A stretch of 7,114 nt of DNA, taken from contig JAUYGP010000292.1 of assembly GCA_030690515.1 (NCBI GenBank), positions 1-7,114 on the forward strand, given 5' to 3'. Positions 1-6,598 of this stretch are shown in pieces; position 1 is the stretch's first letter, and every line of letters begins with the position of its first letter. Under the pieces are notes generated by a model. It was given only the letters and a program-made list of their open reading frames with translations. It did not search any database and had not been told where the DNA came from. The DNA comes from Giesbergeria sp. (GTDB taxonomy: Bacteria > Pseudomonadota > Gammaproteobacteria > Burkholderiales > Burkholderiaceae_C). Position numbers and translations under genes: made by a program.

Positions 1-2
1 CC

Positions 3-2213
3 GCCCGCAGGGCCCTGCAAGCACGAGAGGACCAGGCCCGCACCCCCGGCGAGAGCCACAGCGTCATGCACGCGCGGCAGCACCTCGCCCGTGTCGGCTC
101 CGTCATGTGCGAGCGATTTCCTGGCGCCCTGGAGCAAGCAGTTGCCAAAGGTGCTGACCGAGAGCAGCCCGCCACACGGTCGCTTTTTTCGGTCCAGTTT
201 GACGAACTGGAACTGATGGACGAGTCGCAAATCAGCGAGAGCGTCGAGCGTGCGCGTGCAAGACAGGTGCTCGCCGAGGCCGTGGCAACGCCCTTGGCCG
301 ATCTGAACGCGCTCATGAGCGCAGCGCAAGGCCAATCCACCGTGGACCCCGGGCACAACCCCCTGCAACCCGAGCTATTTCTGCAGGCCCTACAAGCAGT
401 GGTCGGGCAGATGCAGCCGTCCGACCAGGTGCGGCGGGACTGGATGGGGCACTTGGCGGAGGCGATGGGCAAAGAACTTATGGCCCTGTATCTCCAGCTG
501 ATCGGGCAGTTGCAGGACAGCGGCATCAAGCCTGCCGGTTTTGCGGTGCGCCAGCAAGGCGGCAACTACGTCTACGTGAAGCCCGCGGGTGCAGAAGGCC
601 ACGCTCCTGGTTTCGGTCCGGAATCCGCACCGTGGCGTGCGGACGGCACACATACACCCGCGCAGCATGCCCCCGCACCAGCAACCGCCCCCACCCAAAC
701 CCTGCTGACGCTGCACCAACTGCACCGCCTGCTGACAGGCGAGCTGGCCGATGGCCCAGCGCCCGAAATGCCTTTCTCTGAACGGTTTTCGCGCGAATTC
801 GAAAGCACCCCCAACCGCACAGCGGCACCCGCACCGGACTTTGACATCACCGTGCCGGCGGCTTTCGAAGCGCTCCAGGAAATGAACCAGGTGGATCGCA
901 TGATGGAGCGGCTCGGCAGCCGGGGCCCGCAAGCCTTGGCGGCCCCGTTGGCTACAGCCACCACGGCGCCACACAAAGCGGGGCTTGGCCAGGCCTTGAG
1001 CATGGAAGTGATGGCGCTCATGCTGGACAACATCGAACGCGATGACCGTCTGCTCTGGCCAGTGCAGCAACTCGTCAAGACGCTGGAACCGGCCCTCTTG
1101 AAGCTGGCGCTGTCAGACCCGCGATTTTTCAGTGACAAGGACCATCCTGCACGCCGCCTGTTGCAGGAGATGACGGACCGCAGCCTGGCCTTTGACAGCC
1201 TCGAAGCCCAAGGCTTCGAGAGTTTCATGCAGCCACTGATCGATGTGGTGGGCCCATTGACGCAGTCGCCCATTGAAGACCAGGAACCGTTTGCGCATGC
1301 CCTGGAACAATTGCTGGGCGCCTGGGCCACGCGCGAGAAAAAGCACGAAGACGAGCGCCTGCGTGCCATCGAAGCCCTGCGCCATGCCGAGCAACGCAAC
1401 CTGCTTGCCGCCAGGATGGCGCGGGAGATTCGGCTACTGCCCCAAATCGACGCGATACCGGCCGAAGTGGCGCGCTTTCTGCTGGGCCCCTGGATCCAGG
1501 TGATGGCCCAAGCCCGTCTGGATGACCACAGCGGCAGCAACGACCCGGGGCGCTTCCGGGAGGCGGTGGACGCGCTGATCTGGAGTGCACAACCCCAGCT
1601 CACCCGCATCAACGTGGCCCGCCTCGCCCGCCTCGTGCCCAAGCTGCTCTCGCGACTACATGAAGGCCTTGACGCCATTGACTACCCACCTGCAAAGACC
1701 CGCGCTTTCTTCGAGCTGCTGATGCAATTGCACCAGCAGGCCTTTGTGCCCGGCCGCGCGGCACCAACCCCACCCCACACGCCCTCAGCCCCTGCAAACA
1801 AAGTTGTTCCCACCCTGGAGGCGGACGAACCCTGGATTGCACCGTCTGAAGTGGCTGAATCCGGGTTCATGGACGAACCCTCGGACACCCAGCCTCCAAG
1901 CCCTGACGGCGAAGGAGCGCTCAGCCCGACCAAGAGCGCAGCGCACGGGCTGGAGATGAACGTCGGAACCTGGGTCAACCTCCTGGTGGAGGACCAATGG
2001 GAGCGCACGCAGCTGTCGTGGATTGGATCCCATGGCAACCTGTTCCTATTCACCAACGCCTATGGACACACCCAATCAATGACCCGGCGACTGCTCGACA
2101 AGCTAGTCGCACGTGGCTCCCTGCGGGTCATTTCCGGGCAGACCGTGGTGGCGGGCGCGCTCGACGCCGTAGCACAAGCCGCCCTGCGCAACAGCCTGGA
2201 CACAGGCGAGTAG
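3..2213 (+). CDS. DUF1631 family protein, 5' end outside window
   Basis: A large, mostly helical cytosolic protein of unknown function that I recognise as the DUF1631 family, common in Beta- and Gammaproteobacteria. The first in-frame ATG is at 66 (715 residues from there), but the frame has no stop back to position 3, and the residues upstream (ARRALQAREDQ...) look like family sequence, so the true start is probably left of the window. Counting from the ATG at 66: a conserved stretch FDELELMDESQISESVE at about 45-61 precedes a helical region; a Pro/Ala-rich linker lies at about 180-212; a long helical core runs to about 575; a second Pro-rich linker covers about 576-625; and a compact C-terminal domain (about 628-715, starting GLEMNVGTWVNLL) resembles the small beta-type tail of the family. 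No signal peptide or membrane segment is visible. It ends in TAG and converges on the repressor gene. Nothing links it to the efflux operon. Family call is fairly sure; function unknown. Confidence 0.85.
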   Translation, partial: ARRALQAREDQARTPGESHSVMHARQHLARVGSVMCERFPGALEQAVAKGADREQPATRSLFSVQFDELELMDESQISESVERARARQVLAEAVATPLADLNALMSAAQGQSTVDPGHNPLQPELFLQALQAVVGQMQPSDQVRRDWMGHLAEAMGKELMALYLQLIGQLQDSGIKPAGFAVRQQGGNYVYVKPAGAEGHAPGFGPESAPWRADGTHTPAQHAPAPATAPTQTLLTLHQLHRLLTGELADGPAPEMPFSERFSREFESTPNRTAAPAPDFDITVPAAFEALQEMNQVDRMMERLGSRGPQALAAPLATATTAPHKAGLGQALSMEVMALMLDNIERDDRLLWPVQQLVKTLEPALLKLALSDPRFFSDKDHPARRLLQEMTDRSLAFDSLEAQGFESFMQPLIDVVGPLTQSPIEDQEPFAHALEQLLGAWATREKKHEDERLRAIEALRHAEQRNLLAARMAREIRLLPQIDAIPAEVARFLLGPWIQVMAQARLDDHSGSNDPGRFREAVDALIWSAQPQLTRINVARLARLVPKLLSRLHEGLDAIDYPPAKTRAFFELLMQLHQQAFVPGRAAPTPPHTPSAPANKVVPTLEADEPWIAPSEVAESGFMDEPSDTQPPSPDGEGALSPTKSAAHGLEMNVGTWVNLLVEDQWERTQLSWIGSHGNLFLFTNAYGHTQSMTRRLLDKLVARGSLRVISGQTVVAGALDAVAQAALRNSLDTGE

Positions 2214-2223
2214 CCGACTTTTC

Positions 2224-2242
2224 ACGCACAGCGCCTGTGCGT
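2224..2242. terminator. Stem-loop in convergent gap, possible bidirectional terminator
   Basis: A perfect inverted repeat, ACGCACAG-CGC-CTGTGCGT (8-bp stem, 3-nt loop), sits 11 nt after the DUF1631 stop and 36 nt beyond the repressor stop on the other strand. A shorter outer pair (GCCGAC at 2213-2218, GTCGGC at 2273-2278) flanks it. There is no run of T after the stem on either strand, so it is not a classic intrinsic terminator. The position between two convergent genes makes a role in ending or protecting both transcripts plausible. That role is inference; the stem itself is seen. Confidence 0.45.
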
Positions 2243-2278
2243 CACCCATTGGCGCCTCGCGCAGCTTCTTTCGTCGGC

Positions 2279-2881
2279 CTAAAACTCTGACGAAATGGCC
2301 GCCTGTAGCAAAGCACTCGCCGGGGCGACCAAAGCCTGCATGTCGTCCACACGCCCTTGCTCGATGGCCTGCAGCACCAGTTCGTGAATGCCACCCACCA
2401 CCGCCAGCGCCATGGTGGGTTGCAGCGGTGACTTGCGCAGGCGTGCGCCGGGGCGCTGGTTCACCACCTCCAGCAGCAGCTCGGCCAGCTGGCCATGCAC
2501 ACGGCGGCGCACCGCCAAACCCGTGGCACCGAGGCCCAGAATATCGATGAACAGCGTGCGCAGCAGCACCGGGCGGCTGGAGAGCGCCGCCAGATAGGCC
2601 GCCATGGCCTGCTCGACCTGCGCCTGCCATTCGCTGTGCGGGTCGATCGCAGCGCGCAGCGCGGCCGTGGCCTCGTCGGTCGCTGCCACGTACAGCGCCA
2701 TCAGGCATTCGGCCTTGTCGGCGAAATGCTCATAAAAGGTGCGCCGCGACACACTGGCCTCGCGCACAACGTCCGCAATCGTGGTCTCGGCGTAGCCTTT
2801 TTCCGCCACGCAGCGGGCCATGCCATCGAGCAAGCGGGCACGGTGCCCGGTGGGATCGTTGCAGTTTTCGTTCATGGTCAT
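2279..2881 (-). CDS. TetR/AcrR family transcriptional repressor
   Basis: A 200-residue one-domain-plus-HTH regulator, normal length for TetR. The DNA-binding domain is at about 14-60 (RARLLDGMARCVAEKGYAET, then the helix-turn-helix TIADVVREASVSRRTFYEHF at 34-53 with the typical FYxHFxxK ending). The rest is a variable helical ligand-binding and dimer domain. I chose the ATG at 2881; a second ATG at 2875 is almost as good. GGGGAA lies 4 nt before the first and 10 nt before the second. A longer reading from an ATG at 2956 is unlikely because it would run through the palindromic operators and the putative promoter. The gene is divergent from the efflux operon, so by family precedent it likely represses that operon and itself, and binds a compound the pump exports. 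The ligand cannot be predicted. Transcription converges on the DUF1631 gene. Confidence 0.93.
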   Translation of the reverse strand: MTMNENCNDPTGHRARLLDGMARCVAEKGYAETTIADVVREASVSRRTFYEHFADKAECLMALYVAATDEATAALRAAIDPHSEWQAQVEQAMAAYLAALSSRPVLLRTLFIDILGLGATGLAVRRRVHGQLAELLLEVVNQRPGARLRKSPLQPTMALAVVGGIHELVLQAIEQGRVDDMQALVAPASALLQAAISSEF

Positions 2882-2884
2882 TTC

Positions 2885-2896
2885 GTTCCCCGGAAC
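2885..2896. repeat. Short palindrome over the repressor's ribosome binding site
   Basis: GTTCC-CC-GGAAC, 5-bp arms with a 2-bp centre. On the - strand it contains GGGGAA, the best Shine-Dalgarno match for the TetR gene. In RNA it could fold as a 4-bp stem with a 4-nt loop and partly hide that site. It differs from the GGTAC palindromes, so it is not a third copy of the operator. It may be chance. Confidence 0.3.
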
Positions 2897-2900
2897 AATC

Positions 2901-2916
2901 GGTACTTGACAGTACC
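2901..2916 (+). promoter_or_regulatory. Operator site 1 for the TetR regulator
   Basis: GGTACTTGACAGTACC, a perfect inverted repeat (GGTACT-TGAC-AGTACC). It contains TTGACA, the putative -35 of the efflux operon, and lies just downstream of the likely start of the divergent repressor transcript. The site at 2946-2961, read on the other strand, is the same in 14 of 16 bases. A duplicated palindrome between a TetR gene and a divergent operon is the standard place for its operator. That this TetR protein binds it is inference. Confidence 0.75.
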
Positions 2917-2934
2917 ACAACTTTCTTCGATGAT
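2906..2934 (+). promoter_or_regulatory. Putative efflux operon promoter
   Basis: TTGACA (2906-2911, a perfect sigma-70 -35) is followed after 17 nt by GATGAT (2929-2934, four of six matches to TATAAT). Transcription would start near 2941, giving a leader of about 52 nt before the ATG at 2993. The -35 lies inside operator site 1 and operator site 2 falls at about +6 to +21, so a bound repressor would block both polymerase binding and escape. The -35 is strong; the -10 is only fair. Confidence 0.55.
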
Positions 2935-2956
2935 TCAAATCACTTGGTACCGACAA
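2930..2956 (-). promoter_or_regulatory. Putative repressor gene promoter
   Basis: On the - strand TTGTCG (2956-2951) inside operator site 2 is a possible -35, and AATCAT (2935-2930) a possible -10, but the spacer is only 15 nt and each box matches its consensus at four of six positions. The -10 would overlap that of the operon promoter, so the two promoters could not both be occupied at once. This is a weak call from sequence; its mirror symmetry with the forward promoter is the main support. Confidence 0.3.
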
Positions 2957-2961
2957 GTACC
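2946..2961 (-). promoter_or_regulatory. Operator site 2 for the TetR regulator
   Basis: On the - strand this is GGTACTTGTCGGTACC, differing from site 1 only at its 9th and 11th bases. The outer arms (TGGTAC/GTACCA) are perfect inverted repeats. Its centre is 45 bp from that of site 1, a little over four helical turns, which suits two dimers bound near the same face of the DNA. It lies in the untranslated leader of the efflux operon and over the possible -35 of the repressor gene. Confidence 0.73.
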
Positions 2962-2992
2962 ACTCGTTGATTCACCTTCACACGGCCCTCCC

Positions 2993-4396
2993 ATGAAACC
3001 GCATCTGGCGCCTCGCGCGCACCTTCTCACCGGCGTAGCCGCGTTGTGCCTGCTGGCCCAACCCGCCGTTGCAGCGCCAATGGACTTTGGCACGGCGCTG
3101 CAACACATGACGGCATCGTCCGACCGTCTCGCTGCCTCGCGCCAGGCCATCGACAGCGCGACCTGGCAGCGCCGCGCCGTCGAACACCTGGGCGGCCCCA
3201 GCGTCAGCCTGACCGGCGCCGCTTACGCCTACAACGCCAACCTGGATGTGGATCTGAACCCGCTGAGCCAGGCTCTGCCGGGCATCGCAGCGCAACTGCC
3301 GCCCCAACTGGGCGGCATGGTTGCGCAGCTGCCGCACCTGCCTGCCAGCTACACGCTCAATCGTCACAAAACCGACGTCACCGCCTCGGTCAACGCCGTG
3401 TGGCCCCTTTACATGGGCGGCGCAACGCAAGCTGCGCGCAGCCTGGCCGATGCGCGCACCCGCGAGGCCCAGGCCGACGGCACACGCGTCAGTGATGAAC
3501 TGGCCTCGCTGCTCGTACAGCGCTACTTTGGCGCCCAACTGGCCGACCGTGCTGCCGTCCTGCGCGAAACGGCGCTGCAGAGCATTGAGAAGCACGACGC
3601 AGCCGCGCAAAAAATGCTGGACGCTGGCGTGATTGCCAAGGTCGAGCGCCTGCAAGCCCGTTCGGCCATGGAAGAGGCCCGCAAAAACGCCAGCAAAGCG
3701 CGCGACGATGCCGACCTGGCCGCCACGGCGCTGACCCGCACCGCCCGTGCAGGCGACACGGTGCAACCTACCAGCCCACTGTTCGTCATCAGCCAGGCGG
3801 TGGAGCCACTGGACTACTTTATTGACGCCGCGCTGGCCCGCCACCCCGGCTTGGCAAAAGTGGCGGCCAAAAAAGCGCAGGCCAGCCAACTGCACGCCGC
3901 CGAAGAAGCCCTTCGCCGCCCGCAGGTGTTTGCCTTTGGCCAGCGCGAAATCAAAAGCGGCAACGCCGACTGGGTCGCTGGCATTGCCGTGCGCTGGACG
4001 CTGTGGGATGCGATCGACCGCAACGCCCTGGCCGCCTCGTCCCAGGCGCAGATCGAGCAGGCCGAGCGCACCGGTGCACAGGCCCGCAGCGACATCGCCC
4101 TGCTGGTCGAGAAAAACTGGCTCGCGCTGGAACAAGCCCGGCGCCAGTATTTCGCCCAGCAAGCCGGTGTAGACCTGTCCGCCGAAGTGCTGCGCCTGCG
4201 CGAAGCAGGCCTGCGCGAGGGCACTAGCACCACGCTGGACCTGATCGATGCGCAACTGAACAACGCCAAGGTGCAAACCGAACGCGCACAGGCCGCCCAC
4301 GATTACGTACTGGCATTGGCCGCCCTGCTCGAGAGCAGCGGCCTGTCGGATGAATTTGCAAACTACATGGCGCGAGCCGATGTGAAGGTGGATTGA
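2993..4396 (+). CDS. TolC-family outer membrane efflux protein
   Basis: A 467-residue outer membrane factor that would trimerise into the exit duct of a tripartite pump. Residues 1-27 form a signal peptide with likely cleavage at AVA|A; the only early Cys (19) lacks a lipobox, so it is probably not a lipoprotein. The two OEP repeats are seen: the first has the strand motif VWPLYMGG (137-143) followed by long helices (about 145-250), the second VRWTLWD (333-339) followed by helices with the family motif GLREGTSTTLDLIDAQLNNA (406-425). Length is normal. A Pro/Leu-rich stretch at about 86-120 sits where the first surface loop belongs. The ATG at 2993 is chosen because the signal peptide starts there; the open frame extends upstream but would run antisense through the TetR gene. 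No Shine-Dalgarno is visible before this ATG. First gene of the operon; the adaptor starts 1 nt after its stop. Confidence 0.93.
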   Translation: MKPHLAPRAHLLTGVAALCLLAQPAVAAPMDFGTALQHMTASSDRLAASRQAIDSATWQRRAVEHLGGPSVSLTGAAYAYNANLDVDLNPLSQALPGIAAQLPPQLGGMVAQLPHLPASYTLNRHKTDVTASVNAVWPLYMGGATQAARSLADARTREAQADGTRVSDELASLLVQRYFGAQLADRAAVLRETALQSIEKHDAAAQKMLDAGVIAKVERLQARSAMEEARKNASKARDDADLAATALTRTARAGDTVQPTSPLFVISQAVEPLDYFIDAALARHPGLAKVAAKKAQASQLHAAEEALRRPQVFAFGQREIKSGNADWVAGIAVRWTLWDAIDRNALAASSQAQIEQAERTGAQARSDIALLVEKNWLALEQARRQYFAQQAGVDLSAEVLRLREAGLREGTSTTLDLIDAQLNNAKVQTERAQAAHDYVLALAALLESSGLSDEFANYMARADVKVD

Positions 4397-4397
4397 G

Positions 4398-5381
4398 ATG
4401 AACGCAAAGACAAAAACCGCCGCAGCGGTCACCCTGGGCCTGGCTGTTGCCGCCTTCACCGGCTATGGCCTGTGGCAGGCTGGGCAGCCCGCACCTGAAG
4501 TGTTCCAGGGCCAAATGGAAGCGCGCGAAGCCGACATTGCCCCCAAACTCAGCGCCCGCATTGCGCAGGTGCTGGTGAAAGAAGGCGACCAGATCACCGT
4601 GGGCACGCCGCTGGTGCGCCTGGACAGCCCGGAAGTCGCCGCCAAGATGGCCCAGGCCACCGCGGCCCAAGCCGCTGCCCAGGCCGTGGCCAGCAAAGCC
4701 GAGCACGGTGCACGCCCACAAGAGATCGAAATGGCGCGCCTGGCCTGGCAGCGCGCCCAAACCGCCGCTGAGTTGGCCGACACCTCGTTCCGCCGCGTTG
4801 ACGGCCTGGCCCGCGAAGGCCTGGTTGCCACACAGAAACGCGACGAGGCCGACGCCCACCGCAAGGCCAGCCGCGACCAGGCGCTGGCCGCCAAGGCGCA
4901 GTACGACATGGCCCGCGCCGGGGCCCGCCCCGAAGACCAGGCGGCGGCGGCCGCGCAGGCCCGCCAGGTGGCCGGTGTGGTGGCCGAAGTGCAGGCCGCG
5001 CAGGCCGAGACCGAACTCAAAAGCCCTGTGGCTGGCGAAGTGGCCAAGGTACTGGCGCGCGTGGGCGAACTCTCGCCCCAGGGCGTAGCCGTGGTGTCGG
5101 TGGTCGATCTGTCAGACCAGTGGGTGGTGCTGAACGTGCGCGAAGACCGCCTGCAGCGCTTTGCCGTGGGCACCGAGTTTGATGCCACCCTGCCCGCCCT
5201 CGGCGAACAGACCGTGCGTTTCAAGGTGTACGCCAACAGCGCACTGCCCGACTTCGCCACCTGGCGCGCCACCCGCGCCGGCCAGGGCTTTGATGTGCGC
5301 ACCTTCGAGGTACGTGCCCGCCCCGTGACCGCCCTGCCCGGCGCACGCCCCGGCATGAGCGTGTTGGTCAAAAATTTATAA
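4398..5381 (+). CDS. HlyD-family periplasmic adaptor (membrane fusion protein)
   Basis: A 327-residue adaptor that links inner-membrane permeases to the TolC-type duct. Residues about 8-28 are an N-terminal membrane anchor. The first lipoyl half is at about 42-78 (IAQVLVKEGDQITVGTPLVR), an Ala-rich coiled-coil hairpin at about 79-204, the second lipoyl half at about 207-240 (SPVAGEVAKVLARVGE), then a beta barrel to 320 that includes FATWRATRAGQGFDVRTFEV. At the hairpin tip RVDGLAREGLVATQKRD (133-149) keeps R133, L137 and D149 of the RxxxLxxxxxxSxxxLD pattern that docks TolC in AcrA-type adaptors, but has Ala and Arg for Ser and Leu. It is closer to YbhG/YhiI-type ABC adaptors than to RND ones, judged by size and neighbours. 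AAGGTGG at 4385-4391, inside the end of the previous gene, is a good ribosome binding site, and the 1-nt gap suggests coupled translation. Confidence 0.93.
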   Translation: MNAKTKTAAAVTLGLAVAAFTGYGLWQAGQPAPEVFQGQMEAREADIAPKLSARIAQVLVKEGDQITVGTPLVRLDSPEVAAKMAQATAAQAAAQAVASKAEHGARPQEIEMARLAWQRAQTAAELADTSFRRVDGLAREGLVATQKRDEADAHRKASRDQALAAKAQYDMARAGARPEDQAAAAAQARQVAGVVAEVQAAQAETELKSPVAGEVAKVLARVGELSPQGVAVVSVVDLSDQWVVLNVREDRLQRFAVGTEFDATLPALGEQTVRFKVYANSALPDFATWRATRAGQGFDVRTFEVRARPVTALPGARPGMSVLVKNL

Positions 5382-5393
5382 CAAATTGACCTC

Positions 5394-5416
5394 TAGCGCT
5401 TTATCCATAAGCGCTA
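5394..5416. repeat. Intergenic hairpin, likely dispersed Comamonadaceae repeat
   Basis: TAGCGCTT-TATCCAT-AAGCGCTA, an 8-bp perfect stem with a 7-nt loop, begins 13 nt after the adaptor stop and ends 7 nt before the permease ATG. Flanks (CAAATTGACCTC before, CCAGCTATGAATTC after) are AT-richer than the coding DNA. From memory, very similar TAGCGCTT/AAGCGCTA hairpins ending in AGCTAT recur between genes in Acidovorax and relatives; I could not check this. There is no T-run, so it is not an intrinsic terminator. It might trim or stabilise the mRNA so that upstream and downstream genes are made in different amounts. Confidence 0.65.
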
Positions 5417-5422
5417 CCAGCT

Positions 5423-6598
5423 ATGAATTCAATAGTACACAGTGCCCAGCGTGAAGCCCGGCGCCTACGCCAGAGCCCCTGGGACCTGGCCATGATCACC
5501 TGGGTGCCGCTGCTGGCCGTGGCGCTGCTGTGGTGGATTTTTTCTGCCGGTGTGCCCCACAGCCTGCCCATTGGCGTGCAGGACGAAGACCATTCCAACC
5601 TCTCGCGCCAGCTCACCCGCATGCTGGACGCCACGCCCGGCCTGCACGTAGCGCGGCCGATCAGCGGCAGCCTGGAGGCGCAAGCCGCCCTGCGCAGCAC
5701 GGAGCTTTACGCCGTCGTGGTGATCCCACGCGACTTTGCGCGCGATGTAAAGCAAGGCCACGTGGGCAACGTCACGCTCTTGCACAACGCACAACTGGGC
5801 ACGCATTCGGGTCTGATCCAGCGCGATGTGCGCGCCGCCGTGGGCACGCTTTCGGCCGGGGTGGAGTTGTCTGCGCGCGCCAAGCGCGGCGAATCCGCAC
5901 AGGCGGCGCGGGTCAGCATGGACCCCATCCACACGCAACTGGTCGGCCTGTTCAACGTGGCGGGCAACTACGAGCAGTTTCTGGCAACCGGGCTGATTCC
6001 CGCGCTGCTGCACATCCTGGCCATGACCGCCGGTGCCTGGGCCGTGGGCCGCGAACTGCGCGACCGCAGCCTGGGCGACTGGCTCGGGCAGCGCGGCCAA
6101 CCCACACGCACGGCGGGCGCCCTGGTGGGCAAGCTGCTCTGGCCCTGGCTCAGCCTCACGTTCGTCGGCCTGCTGTCCCTGGTGTGGTTGACCTGGGGGC
6201 GCGGCTGGCACACCAGTGGCAGCATCGCCTGGGTGGCCGCAGCACTGGCGCTGCTGGTGGGCGTGTCGGTGGCGCTGGGCGCACTGCTGGCGGCGCTTAC
6301 GCGCTCGCTGCGCATGGCGCTCTCGGGTGTAGGCTTTTTTTCGGCGCCTGCGTTTGCTTTCAGCGGCGTGGCGTTTCCGCTGCTGGCCATGCCGGCCAGC
6401 GCACGCACCTGGGCACTGGCCATGCCGTTCACGCACTACATCGCCCTGCAAACCGCGCAACTGCAAATGGGCGCGCCCATTGCCGCCAGCGCAAGCACCA
6501 TGGCAGGGCTGCTGCTGGCCACCGTGCTGGCGCTGCTGCTGTGCGTGCCTTTGCTGCAGGCGGCACTGGGCCAGCCACAGACCTGGGGGAAACGTTGA
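5423..6598 (+). CDS. ABC-2 type permease A, drug-export type
   Basis: A 391-residue inner-membrane protein with the 1+5 topology of the ABC2_membrane_3 group (YbhS/YbhR, YhhJ). Membrane helix 1 is at about 22-43, then a periplasmic domain of some 140 residues (about 44-186), then five helices near 187-208, 234-258, 266-292, 298-322 and 359-381. The motif FSGVAFPLLAMP (313-324) followed by MPFTHYI (334-340) is the usual ABC-2 signature before the last helix. It would pair with permease B to form the transport path and needs an ATP-binding subunit, which is not seen nearby. ATG 5423 is the first start after an in-frame stop at 5408-5410 and leaves only a short N-terminal tail before helix 1. 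There is no Shine-Dalgarno before it; the space is filled by the repeat hairpin. The stop overlaps the next start by 1 nt. Confidence 0.9.
   Translation: MNSIVHSAQREARRLRQSPWDLAMITWVPLLAVALLWWIFSAGVPHSLPIGVQDEDHSNLSRQLTRMLDATPGLHVARPISGSLEAQAALRSTELYAVVVIPRDFARDVKQGHVGNVTLLHNAQLGTHSGLIQRDVRAAVGTLSAGVELSARAKRGESAQAARVSMDPIHTQLVGLFNVAGNYEQFLATGLIPALLHILAMTAGAWAVGRELRDRSLGDWLGQRGQPTRTAGALVGKLLWPWLSLTFVGLLSLVWLTWGRGWHTSGSIAWVAAALALLVGVSVALGALLAALTRSLRMALSGVGFFSAPAFAFSGVAFPLLAMPASARTWALAMPFTHYIALQTAQLQMGAPIAASASTMAGLLLATVLALLLCVPLLQAALGQPQTWGKR

Noticed and set aside
572..1678. A 368-codon open frame on the - strand within the DUF1631 gene.
   Set aside because: Ser/Arg-rich low-complexity product and no domain; the + strand has family-level matches along the whole stretch.
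2882..2956. Extended TetR start at 2956.
   Set aside because: It would translate through both the putative promoter and operator site 1, and the added 25 residues do not resemble TetR N-termini.
2495..2992. Upstream extension of the outer membrane factor frame by 166 codons.
   Set aside because: It is antisense to the TetR gene and crosses the operators; the signal peptide begins exactly at the ATG at 2993.
2978..4459. A 493-codon open frame on the - strand opposite the outer membrane factor gene.
   Set aside because: High-GC shadow. The + strand frame has a signal peptide and both OEP repeats; the antisense product has no recognisable domain and its start lies inside the adaptor gene.
5386..5414. 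TTGACC before permease A as an internal promoter -35.
   Set aside because: No acceptable -10 lies 16-18 nt downstream; the position is occupied by the right arm of the hairpin.
5465..6466. A 333-codon open frame on the - strand opposite permease A.
   Set aside because: Its product is rich in Arg, His and Gln with no known motif, typical of the antisense of hydrophobic coding DNA.
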